A stretch of 64,000 nucleotides of DNA, taken from contig NC_047062.1 in assembly GCF_902459465.1 (NCBI RefSeq), positions 17,243,994 to 17,307,993 of the forward strand. Reading direction: 5' to 3'. The position numbers and the translations under genes were made by a program. The stretch comes from Asterias rubens. Lineage: Eukaryota; Echinodermata; Asteroidea; Forcipulatida; Asteriidae. Numbering within the stretch: the first letter of the stretch is position 1; each line of letters begins with the position of its first letter. Under the pieces are notes generated by a model that was not told the DNA's origin, made no database searches, and was given only the letters and a program-made list of their open reading frames with translations. This document shows, one piece after another, positions 1 to 10,238 of the stretch.

Positions 1-744
1 GTCTACAAAAATTAGTATGTTTCGTTTTCCTGCATGCCCTTTTAGTTTTATTTACTATAACTATTTTGTATAACTATCGATCGTGATCTCTCATAATTTA
101 AACAACACTCGTCTGTTACCTCTTATTTTGTGTAGTATATCAATATTTATTCATGTATTTTTTTAATTAATACAGTAATGTGATCATACTTTTCGAAAAC
201 TGTTTTTTTTTTTAATAAATGGTGCCAAACAGAAATACAGATGTGGTATTGATACAAATGTAAAATGGTTCTTGCTTTTGTTTTCGGTTTCGTGTTATAC
301 TTATTTACTTTGAGAGGGGGCGAGTACTGTTGAGTGGTTTTCCTTTTCTGGTGCGCACATGAGCACCTGTCATCCTTGTACTACGCTAAACCCAATACTT
401 TACATTGTGAGACCACAGGACACTAAACTGGTCCTCTGTCTTTATCCGCAAGGGCAAAGACAGACAGTTCATTGGATAAAATAGCTTCATTGGATAAACG
501 TAAAAGTTTCTATCCTGAGTTCGTATAATATGATTGGTCCGAGGTGATTATAGTTTGTCAGCGTTTTTGTAAATAGTTCGAGTGACAGACACGTACCCCA
601 TCCCCCCCCCACACACACCCCACTGTGGCCCCATGCGCAGTCATGACGTCACACTTCATAAAGCACTTAGATTCATCTCAAAAATAATGAGGTGTTAGCA
701 GCACTTTAGTGGATTGTATTGTGCCGCCGCACTTTGCTTACTAA

Positions 745-890
745 GGTGACAAGGGTGTTTTTCTTTCAGTATTATCTCGCAACTTCGACGACCGATTGAG
801 CTCAAATTTTCACAAGTTATGCATATGTTGAGATACACCGAGTGAGAAGACTGGACTTTGACAATTACCAATAGTGTCCAGTGTCTTTAA
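745..890. repeat. Palindromic family I, half copy
   Basis: This matches the right half of the family whose full copies lie at 12351-12736 and 48684-49091. It shares the segment from 'gacaagggtgttttt' through 'caattaccaatagtgtcc' and ends in tctttaa. The left half is missing. Confidence 0.75.
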
Positions 891-949
891 TATCAATCTT
901 AGCTAATTGTAAATTGAGCCCTTGATCAGTTTTTTCAGAGCTGTGTATT

Positions 950-1342
950 AAAGGAACACGTTGCCTTGGATCGGACGAGTTGGTCTATAAAAAGCGTTTG
1001 TAACCGTTTGTTATAAAATGCATAATATGATTGGAAAGATGTTTTAAAAGTAGAATACAATGATCCACACAAATTTGCCTCGAAATTGCGGGGTTTTCCT
1101 TTTCCTTTGCGAACTAACATGGTCGGCCATCTATGGGAGTCAAGACTTTGACTCCCATAAATGGCCGACCGTGCTAGTCGACGAGGTAAAAGGAAAACCA
1201 TGCAATTTCGAGGCATATTTGTGTGGATCATTGTATTCTACTTTTACAACATCTTTCTAACCATATGCATTTTATAAAAAAAAAACGGTTACAAACGTTT
1301 TTTATAGACCAACTCGACCGATCCAAGGCAACGTGTTCCTTT
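950..1342. repeat. Long near-perfect palindromic element
   Basis: The ends are AAAGGAACACGTTGCC and GGCAACGTGTTCCTTT, and the arms stay complementary almost to the centre near 1145, where GGGAGTCAAGAC meets TTTGACTCCC. The two apparent reading frames inside mirror each other because of the palindrome. It looks like a foldback MITE with no coding capacity. I could not fix a target-site duplication. Confidence 0.85.
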
Positions 1343-1897
1343 ACTACAACAGCACCTTCAAAGTTGTTTGGTGCTTTTTGTTGACCTTTTTACTCAGTCT
1401 ATTATAGCTTGAACCTCTGACATCACATTTCGAGGCTCGTGAGCCTACGTCAAGATCCTGACGGTCACGTGGTTGGGTGTGATATTATTCATTTTGCAAG
1501 AATTTCATGCATGAACATGTACTGTATTACATGTATGCTGTGGGTAAAGACAGGGGACCAGTCTAAAACTTCACTCGTGCAATCGGATAAGAACGAGAGT
1601 GAGCGATTGTTTCACTCGCACAAACTAGTTCTGACTGTCTTCTAAGTTAAGTAAGTGCGCAACCAAGCAGTCATGCAACCGACGAGCAATCAAGCATAAT
1701 TTTGTTGTTGTAAATAACAGGTTTCGTGAGGAATTTTAAATTAATACGTCTGACATGTGCATTGGGTGTTTATGGTCTTTCTCAAAGTCTGTCGCTAGAC
1801 ACATTATTTACAAATGTAAATATTTTGGCTCATTATAACTGATTGGTGTGGCATAACTAATATCATCATAGGGTGTCGTTGAGTGCCCTTTTAATAC

Positions 1898-2053
1898 AAT
1901 AGACCTTTTCGCAAATACCATTGCGCAGGCGCAGACTGTTGAATGAGTTGCATTGTGGGATAGATATGGATCAAATTTGGACACCAGCTAGACCACAATG
2001 CACCTAATTCGAAGCTTTACGCGCGCGCCCCAGTATTTGCGAAAAGGTCTATT
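1898..2053. repeat. Short inverted-repeat element (AATAGACC ends)
   Basis: Terminal inverted repeats AATAGACCTTTTCGCAAATA and TATTTGCGAAAAGGTCTATT bound a non-coding core. Outside them, gggtgtcgtt (from 1871) and aacgagacaccc (to about 2072) are also roughly complementary, so this element may sit inside an older one. Confidence 0.8.
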
Positions 2054-2581
2054 CAATTTTTAACGAGACACCCTCAAGAGTCCTCTAGATAAACCCATCG
2101 TGACGTATAATACCAGCGCCCTTTTAGTTTTATTGCAGTGCAATGACCCCAAAGTATGCTACCAGTCACTTTACACAATTACAACGATATGGCAGTGTTT
2201 TTATTTCAGGATATCTTTATCTGGTTTCTATTCTCAATGACTATTGAGGGGTTTGTTTTATGCGTCGGTCCGGCCTGATAAATTTCGTCAGAAATGTTGT
2301 TCAAAAGGAGAACATAAAAGAGCAAAGCCCTTAAATGTTAAAAATAAGGAACAGAGAGGAATAAACTTTCGTTCCGTTAAAAGAAATAATTTCGTGGGAA
2401 CGTTTTGTTTTCTAATTTGCTACATAATCTATTCATGTTTTGTTTGTTAATTGCCCTGAAGGAGCTCCATTATGATGCAATATTAATTAGTATTATATTT
2501 AAGGGGGGAAATAGGCGAAATGTTTTCACTATTGCATTAATTATATGGTTTTTATCTTACTTCAACCATATTCTTAAATTC

Positions 2582-2735
2582 TAAAGCCCGGTTCATACTT
2601 CCTGCGAATGCGAATGCGATGCGAAATTTGATGTGATATGGGACGTCACAACTCCTCTTTCGCTGTGATACAGTGCGAACTTCGTCAACATTCGTATCGC
2701 AATCGCATTCGCTGGACGTATGAACCGGGCTTTTA
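2582..2735. repeat. Short inverted-repeat element (GCCCGGTTCATAC ends)
   Basis: Ends TAAAGCCCGGTTCATACTTC and ACGTATGAACCGGGCTTTTA are inverted repeats around a core rich in GCGAATGC motifs. A truncated relative lies at 4311-4402. Confidence 0.8.
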
Positions 2736-3384
2736 CACTTATCATAATGGATTGTGGTTAAACTAATCAAATTTAGTCAATACGCCACACACACGCAAAC
2801 CCAGTCGTTTTGCCGGGTGTGGTAGGAGATTCCCCCGGATATTCTGCCCATCCCCCAATACGGCAAATTGTGTAAAAATTTGTTCTGATAACGCCCTCTG
2901 TTGAATCCTCCTCCTTCAGTCCATATTAGTTTTTCATGGGACAGAATCTCCGCAGACAGATTTTCTCAGGACACCGAAACGTGATTTAACAACAGAAAAT
3001 CATTTGTTGCATTATTGCATTTTGTCAGAAACCGATTCACCTGTCTTGACAATACCACGAGACTCTGCAAAGCGTTACTAAGCAAGGCGAGTCCAAAAAG
3101 ACCCTCTTTTTCAATGCATTTTCTATGCCTCTTCTGGTTATAGAGCCAGTTTGTGTACGTACAAACCAGGAATGTTGCTTGAAAGATGATTGATTGCGTA
3201 ACAAGTGCCAATTAAAATATACAACGTTGTTTACGTCTCATAAAACCGGTATAGATAATGATTGCATGTATGGCTACCACCAAATCTGATTTTGTACGAG
3301 ATGTTTAGGTTTATGGGGAAAATTTCGGCCGCTGTTCGACTTCATGTTAGTTTATTTATTGTATCGGTCAACGGTGACTGATTT

Positions 3385-3729
3385 TACATAGGCTCGAAAA
3401 AGAAAAGAAAAAAAAATTAATATTCTTTATCCCCGATGCAAATTTAACATCTATTAAATCGTTTGCAGTACCCGCTGCTAAAACATAGGATTCGAACTGC
3501 CTCTAGCTACCGGGCAACCTCGGTGGTCTAGTTGGTATGACACTGCTCCAGAATTGCAAAGGTCGTGGGTTCGAATCCCACCCGAGTAAAATGCCTGTGA
3601 TTTTTTCCACAGGACTCGGGAAAGTACTGAGTATACAGTGCGACACACATCGGTGTATACGGGTAAAAAAACCAAAACAAAAACCAAAAAAATAATAATA
3701 ATAATAATAATAATAATACATAGGCTCGA
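3385..3729 (+). mobile_element. tRNA-containing short retroelement with 13-bp TSD
   Basis: A perfect 13-bp direct repeat TACATAGGCTCGA (3385-3397 and 3717-3729) brackets the insert. The body holds a tRNA-like segment (about 3515-3588) with an A-box-like part near 3526 and a canonical B box (ggttcgaatcc, near 3570), so RNA polymerase III transcription is plausible. It ends in an A-rich stretch and an AAT tail. Other copies lie at 19403-20104 and 50213-50539, with a divergent tRNA-like part at 32757-32850. It does not encode protein: the translatable frames in it are repeat artefacts. Confidence 0.85.
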
Positions 3730-4310
3730 GTTGAAAGGGTTGAGAGAAAGGACAACTAGGCCTTGTGAATATCACAAGATTATTAGAAATTACAAGTTTT
3801 AAGGTTCGTGACCAAGAGCTATAGTTTCAACACCCTTGTCAACCAAATCGGCCTTTACTATCTCATACCGGTATCCGTTGAGTATAGTATTATCTATGTC
3901 GTTGAAATGAAAATACAAAGTGATTAAGGTAGAACGGATGGTTCGATTGACTTTAGTGGTATATTCACTTGCCTTCCACTTCTAGAGGGCCCTGGTTCGA
4001 ATCTAGCTGGGGCATGTGATTTGGGCTTTCAGTCCCCAGTGTTTTCCTTGAAATAGTTTTCTGTGGTTTTCCTATACCATATAAAACTGAAACTTCCTTC
4101 CTGATCTTTTCTCCACAGGGCTCTCGGCTATCACAGTGATTTAAAAGTTTGCCTTTCTGTGAGTCCTTGGTTCAACAACCAGAATATTAAATGAAACAAA
4201 ATATTATGTGGCTGAGTACTAACGTTTAGTACATTATTATTCAGCTGTGTGGATGTTTGTAATGGTATAAACAAAACGGTTCTTCTATGTAATTTTGGAT
4301 GTTCGTATTG

Positions 4311-4402
4311 TAAAGCCAGGTTCATACTTCCTGCGAATGAATGCGATGCGAATTTTGACGTCACATGTAAACGAAATGCCATACGTTGCCATGCATCGTC
4401 AC
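4311..4402. repeat. Truncated copy of GCCCGGTTCATAC element
   Basis: It begins taaagccaggttcatacttc and continues through a core like that of 2582-2735, but the matching right end is missing. Confidence 0.65.
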
Positions 4403-5001
4403 CAAACGGTTACCCGTATTCCGTAACTAAACGATTTTAAAAGGAGGCAAAAAACAAGAGGGACCGGGTGTTCACATAGTACGTTCTATACACAGTCATT
4501 TGTACTCAACAAACCTAAATATTCATTGTTTCGTCACAATTTAACTCCATCTACACATAAATTATAAAGCGGAGTAGAGACATTCAAGGTCGAGTGTCGA
4601 CGGAGTGACCATGAATATCATGAGCAAACCAATGTAGAATCAAAGAATATAATAATAATAATAATAATAAAGTAGTAGTAAACGTGATATTTGTATACCG
4701 TATAATGCAGGAACCTCTATGTATTTATGGTGATTTGCATAGTTTGTCCAATCAACCGTAAAACAACACCAATACAAACCACTGGTATCCATTCAAATTA
4801 GTTACAAGTATTGATGTGTTTCGGTACACCCGCAATAATACTTGACTTTCATAAAAAGAGCTATGCACATAATATCATTTACCAGAATAAGGGTTACAAG
4901 CCAAAATACCATGTCATAATGTGGTCATCTGTGGACTGGTATCCTACTTATTTAAGATCAACAGAAATGTTGCAGAAGAAATGTTGTAAGTAATTGTCTG
5001 C

Positions 5002-5363
5002 TTAAAGCCATTGGACACTTTCGGTAAACAGTTATGTCCAAGGCCCACACTTCGTGTATCACAACTTCCATAACAAACCTGTGAAAATTTAGGCTCTATC
5101 GGTCGTCGGAGTCTGGAGAAAATAATGGGAAAACCCACCCTTGTTTCCGCACGTTTCGCCGTGTCATGACATGTGTTTAAAATAAATCCGTAACTCTCGA
5201 TATCGAGAATTGATATTGTTTTAATGTTTTCTGAAAAAGTAAAGCATTTCATGGAATAATATTTCAAGAGAAGTCTTTCACCATTACCTTCTGTAAACCC
5301 TGTAAGTTATTTGTTAGTCTGTGAACTTTTGTTTCTCTTTACCGAAAGTGTCCAAAGGCTTTA
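5002..5363. repeat. Palindromic family I, divergent copy
   Basis: Ends TTAAAGCCATTGGACACTTT and AAAGTGTCCAAAGGCTTTA form inverted repeats. The core keeps family features such as 'acaaacctgtgaaaattt' and a palindromic 'tctcgatatcgaga' centre. Confidence 0.75.
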
Positions 5364-5383
5364 CAGAGGCCTTTTAAGAATTT

Positions 5384-5663
5384 GGGTCCTGGTCATAATA
5401 GTGTCATAGTTGGGTCCTGGTCATAATAGTGTCATAGTTGGGTCCTGGTCATAATAGTGTCATAGTTAAGTCCTGGTCATAATAGTGTCATAGTTGAGTC
5501 ATGGTCATAATAGTGTCATAGTTGGGTCCTGGTCATAATAGTGTCATAGTTGGGTCCTGGTCATAATAGTGTCATAGTTGAGTCCTGGTCATAATAGTGT
5601 CATAGTTGAGTCCTGGTCATAATAGTGTCATAGTTGGGTCCTGGTCATAATAGTGTCATAGTT
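5384..5663 (+). repeat. 28-bp minisatellite, ten units
   Basis: Ten head-to-tail 28-bp units of the form g(g/a)gtcctggtcataatagtg followed by tcatagtt. Units differ only at one or two positions (ggg/gag/aag start, one c-to-a change). The near-identity suggests recent amplification. It lies about 1.1 kb upstream of the first channel gene, with no spacers and no reading-frame role visible. Confidence 0.95.
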
Positions 5664-6766
5664 GAGTTGCAGAAGGAAACTGCATTGAAACAATTATTGT
5701 TCTACTTTAAGCCACGCCCATTTCAGGCAGGTCTGTATTGCAGTCTTTTCATTGGTCTGGACACCTAAAGAAATTCCTATTCCTCAACACTGTGGATAAC
5801 ATTGTGTGGACATGCGTAAGTCCACATCAAGTCTCTACATTATGTGGACTTCTCAAGTCCATACTTCGTATGTTAAATCATACAAACTGGCACCAATGGT
5901 TACCAGAATCCAATAGGAATTACATTCAGCAATTTTATTATTATTTTTTTTTTTTGGGGGGGGGTGTGAAAAAAGGGTTGATTGAACTTGGCTTTCGCAT
6001 ACGCTCTTCAGAACCACACAATGTGTGAACGTTTGTGTGACTTTCTGTAGAATTACACACAAACATATGCCGCACTTGGAGCTGGAAATAGCGAGTTGAA
6101 ACCAACGGTTGTTTTCAGAACCAGCCTAACTCATTGGAGATAGTCATACAGGATGTTACCGCAAACCTTTCCATATCTTTCTGATGTCAATACTTTTTAT
6201 AAAGTCCAATTGTGCTGGAAATAGCGACAACTTTGGGTGAGTTACAGATGCGGGGTCGTGTGACGTAATTGGATTAACAACAGGATACCGGCTACATAAA
6301 TTAATCGACTGTTTTGAGAATTTACGATATTGTACATAAACGGACAGACCAGCATGATGGAAAAATATTTATGACATTGTGAGTGAAGGAACGGGTCTGA
6401 GCGTAGTTTTTGCTGTAGTCAAACACTGGTTGGGACCTCTAATTTTCTTCGTCCATGTTGAGACTAGGATGGGAAGTAAGGAATGATAAACACATTCTTC
6501 GAAAACTAAAGTCAGTGATCTTCAAATTTCAGCTCGGCAGAGAACAACAACAACAAGCGCGGAGTGCGGATGGATGGGCCAACACGTATCGTAACAATTT
6601 GTAAATGATGTAGGTACACAATGAAATTGAACCGGAAACAAAATTGATAACCAGGAAAGAGTTCTTGCATTGCTGATGACGTTGAGCTATGGGGAGCTAG
6701 GCCAGTCGGGAACTTTTACTACATATTATAGCTACACTTTCATAAAGAGTTGAAACGAAGACTATC

Positions 6767-8227
6767 ATGGGCTGCAAGAAAACACTCATTTTGTTTGTGT
6801 GTTGGATTATTTACCTGTGTCTCGGTGCGTTGGCTTTCATCGCAATAGAGAAAGGAAACCTTGCGACGCAGCAGGAGGCACGTGCAGAGTTCAACGAGGC
6901 AGTCGCAGACTTTGCCCGCGAATACTCTTCGTGTGGAGTTACCAGAGACAGTCTGTTGACGTTCATGGTAAACAATGGACGGCACACCCAGACAAGAGGT
7001 GTGTTCCACTTTAATGTAGATCCCTCGAAGGGGGTTCAAGAAGAATGGTCAATGACTAATGCGTTGGTCTTTACCTCCGAAATTGTTACTACCATAGGTG
7101 AGCATTTAGAAACTTTAATGGTGTCCAGAATAGCATCACACTTTCTCTCTCACTCTAGTAAAGGCTTTCTGATGTCTAAGTAGGATTTGAAACTTTGCAT
7201 GGTGGAAATACGATATGGAAATGGTTGTGGTAACATCATGTATAATGACTTCTATCTCTAATGAGTTGGGGTGGTTCTGAAAAAAACCGTTGGTTTCAAC
7301 TCGACGTTTCGATCAGTATGCTTTGATCGTTTTCTGGAGAATACTTCCTCCTTTTCTCCAGAAGACGATCAGAGCATACTGATCGAAACGTCGAGTTGTT
7401 TTCAGAACCACCCCAACTCATTGGAGATAGTCATACAGGATGTTACCGCAAACCTTTCCATATCTTTCTGATGTCAATACTTTTTATAAAGTCCTATTGT
7501 GCGGGGCAGACATTACACTCTTAAAACGCACATGGCCCAATTTCATAGAGCTGCTCAGCACAAACAAGTTCCACATATTGATCTAGTGTGTCTTCAACGA
7601 AAGTAGAACAAGAAGATAAGAATGAATAAAAACGAAACTGTTTCCTATTCCTCTTTTAAAGGTCACGGCACGCTGACACCCTACACCGCCAGAGGGCGTC
7701 TCGCCTGCATTTTATACGCCCTCTTCGGCATACCACTCTGCGGCTTCATGCTCGCAGCCGTCGGTGACGCGGCACTCATCCTAGCCGATAAAATCGACGG
7801 AGTTTTCCGAAGGCGTCTCCGACTTGCTCTCCTAGTGAACGCTGCCCGTCTCTTCGTCATTGTATTGGTATTCTGGTCGATTACGGTGACGCTGCCAACG
7901 TTGATTTACACCAGGACGGAGGGGTGGAACTGGGTCAAGGCACAATACTTCAGCTTCACAGGCATGAGTACAGTCGGCTTCGGAGACGTGAAGGTTAGCC
8001 TTCATAGATACAAAGACTCAGTATTATTAGACTGGTGCTACAAAGGTGGCACAACCGTGTACTGCTTCCTCTGTCTTGGTATTGTCTCCACCGTCTTTAA
8101 GGTTATGTTTCGGTGGCACAAAAACCACATCCAGCAGACCAGAGCCAGATTCCGAACGTGGAGGCGAAAAAACTGCACTTCTAGAAGACGGTCCTCTAAT
8201 TTAGCATTCTTGAATACTCAGGACTGA
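6767..8227 (+). CDS. Two-pore-domain (K2P) potassium channel, copy 1
   Basis: K2P channels are plasma-membrane leak channels; two subunits build one pore. Coding exons 6767-7097 and 7662-8227 join in phase 1 to give 298 residues. M1 lies at about residues 6-28, a cap-loop Cys at 56, filter 1 at 108-113 (TTIGHG), M2 at 124-146 with the IPL motif, M3 at about 166-192, filter 2 at 214-219 (TVGFGD), M4 at about 240-257, then a short basic Arg-rich tail. The intron splits the first Gly codon of filter 1, as in the neighbour at 10239; an intron here is a known K2P hallmark. His112 stands where Tyr or Phe is usual, which could alter selectivity or gating, or mark decay; the frame is otherwise intact. 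I cannot assign a KCNK subfamily. The next gene, 2.0 kb downstream on the same strand, is a diverged tandem paralogue. Confidence 0.88.
7265..7482. repeat. Foldback element in K2P copy 1 intron (family II)
   Basis: Arms 'gttggggtggttctgaaaa' and 'ttttcagaaccaccccaac' surround a palindromic core in which cgacgtttcgatcagtatgc is complementary to gcatactgatcgaaacgtcg. Related pieces lie near 6105-6190, 38745-38885 and 62930-63085, often next to the phrase 'gcggtaacaccatg' or its complement. It sits wholly inside the intron. Confidence 0.75.
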
Positions 8228-8531
8228 CCAAGATCCTAAGCCTCACCCTGATGTCATCCATGCCCGGAGCAGATTGGTGCCGATGATGCCGGAACTGGTC
8301 ATGGTCGATTCCTCGCAATCATCTTCCGGATGGGTTTGATTGCAAGTCGGGCTTGTGAGAGTGGAGCTGCAGCCCTCCAAACAGCTGCCCACATCACCAG
8401 TGACTGCGTTTGTCACACAGTTTGCAACCTGGCCAAATAATGCCTAACTTCTAGTCGTAGTTTAATCTGAGACATACGCATACAACATCTAAGCCTCAGT
8501 TAGCAGCTTTTAAATGTTTATCAAAATATAA

Positions 8532-8537
8532 AATAAA
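8532..8537 (+). terminator. Candidate polyadenylation signal for K2P copy 1
   Basis: AATAAA about 305 bp after the stop codon at 8227, within 'atataaaataaacag'. It is the first canonical hexamer I see downstream on this strand. Confidence 0.45.
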
Positions 8538-9117
8538 CAGTACAAACAACAGTAGAACAACAATATCAGGCGTTACATACAAAAACAATACACCTTGAAA
8601 ACCCTTTTCAGATTGAAAATGTCAATTACACGAAAGAAGATAGTCTTGGTTCAAACTTCCCTAGAAATTTGTTTGCCTGAACACATGCTCGGAGCGAAAT
8701 AACGGTGGAAAATAACCTGGTAAATCTGCTGCCACAAATCGATCAAAAGCCTCCTATTAGATTTGGTTTGGCGAGATAAGATAAGACCCAAACTCAGCAA
8801 CGGGTTGAGAACTGAAAACATTATAAGATTATTCCCCTTATTTTTCTGGTGACTCGGATGACCAATTGAGCATAAGATTTTCTTCACATGATACAATGGT
8901 CTTTGACAGTTACAAATGTTGTTCATGAGCTTTTACCTTTGCATTGTTATCCCTTCATTGATGTTTTTATGCGCAGCAATCTAATGGGATACTTTGGGAC
9001 GCAAGGGGGCAGCAGACCTACCAGGCAAATTTCCATTGTTTACATCGTTTGGAGCATGCGCACATTTCCAAGAGCTATGGATTTACCTTTTGGTAAGTGT
9101 GCTCATAAGTCTTTCAC

Positions 9118-9270
9118 TGGGTGCGTTCGTTTAGCTTCCCTGGGTCATCCCCGGTGTGTGGCGGTTTTTTTTCCAGGACGAACTTGGGTAATTATCTGCA
9201 CACGTTCGTCCTGGAAAAAAAAACCGTCACACACCGGGGTCGACTTAGGGAAGCTAAACGAACGCACCCA
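9118..9270. repeat. Inverted-repeat element (TGGGTGCGTTCG ends)
   Basis: Ends TGGGTGCGTTCGTTTAGCTT and AAGCTAAACGAACGCACCCA are perfect inverted repeats, and complementarity runs on through 'ccaggacgaac' to the centre near 9192. It is a non-coding foldback MITE. Flanks ctttcac and ttgaaaag are roughly complementary, so the true ends may lie a little further out. Confidence 0.85.
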
Positions 9271-10238
9271 TTGAAAAGTAGAGGCAAGCAAAGTAAGATG
9301 ATTTTTGTACAGAAAGTTAAAAGGCAATGCTTATTATGTAAACAACAAAAATCAAGTGTTCTTTTGCCTTTTATTGGCTGTGCCGTAATATCGACATCGA
9401 TAAGTATCTGCTTTGACGATGGAGCAGTGTGACGTCAACGTTTGCTTAGCATTCGCAAGAACAAACCATTGACCGACTGACCGAAATATATCTTCTGCTT
9501 TGACCTCATTCTTAATGGAGATCAATGGCACCATGGAAATGACGTCAGATTATTAGGGCACCTATATGCCAGAGAGGTCAAGAGAGTGCCTTGCTCATTG
9601 ACCCACCCTGTGCGCTGCGAGCGCGTAGACACGCCTTTCCACTGTTTCATTTTTGTTCTACACCAACCTCGACACATAAATATTGCCGCAGCAGAATAAT
9701 ACTAAATCCTCTCTGGCTAACATGGGCTTCCAGTAATGATATTAATTAAACATACACATTCCTCGTGCATCATTTGCATATTATGCGAGCTTCAACCACA
9801 CTCACACATTATATCAACAGGGCTTATACCAGCACCATGGGAGCAGATGGTAAATCGAGGTCACACGTAAAACAACAGGAACTAATAGGTTACCAAATCG
9901 TGTCAATAACGGTCATTAAAATTATTTACCAGTTCTATATGTTTAAATAAAGAGAACAATCTGCCTGAGCCACGATACCACCAGCAGATGTCTGATTGTA
10001 GATTATGGTTATCGTGTATTTCGTGATCTGTCTCAAATCGGCATTTCAACTTTCAGCACCAGGGACTTGTTTGTGCAGTAGCTCTGGAGAGTGACCACTA
10101 CACAATTATAGGCAATTTTGTGATATCATGGTGGACACAATACCACGACACTAAAACTATGGACTTGTGTACACTTCTGTAAAACACTTAAACCAAACAC
10201 TGCACTAATATCAAACATTACTTTAAAAAAAAAAGCCA

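Larger units (their letters stand above)
1..6766. other. Gene-free region rich in palindromic repeats
   Basis: I see no convincing coding exon here. Open frames are short and most fall inside inverted repeats or retroelements. The stretch holds the separately listed palindromic elements, one short retroelement, a minisatellite and AAT microsatellites (around 3690-3716 and 4648-4672). A tRNA-like B-box sequence occurs near 3985-4010. The last part presumably carries the promoter of the channel gene starting at 6767, but I cannot point to a specific promoter motif. Confidence 0.6.
8228..10238. other. Intergenic region between the K2P genes
   Basis: It holds the 3' flank of the first channel gene and the 5' flank of the second. 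A palindromic element lies at 9118-9270. I see no further coding exon. Confidence 0.6.

Noticed and set aside
935-1260. Two similar ~66-98 residue frames on opposite strands
   Set aside because: They mirror each other because they sit on the arms of a palindrome; there is no independent coding signal.
3515-3590. Genuine tRNA gene
   Set aside because: A and B boxes and part of an acceptor stem are visible, but the sequence recurs as part of a longer repeated unit with target duplications.
3503-3775. Open frames with 'WDSNPRPLQFWSSVIPTRPP' and 'GGIRTHDPCNSRAVSYQLD' (also near 19447-19899 and 50157)
   Set aside because: They are translations of the tRNA-like B-box region of the short retroelement. 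The same peptides appear wherever the repeat lies, on either strand.
5384-5663. CRISPR-like repeat array
   Set aside because: The units are contiguous with no spacers, and the genome is eukaryotic; it is a minisatellite.
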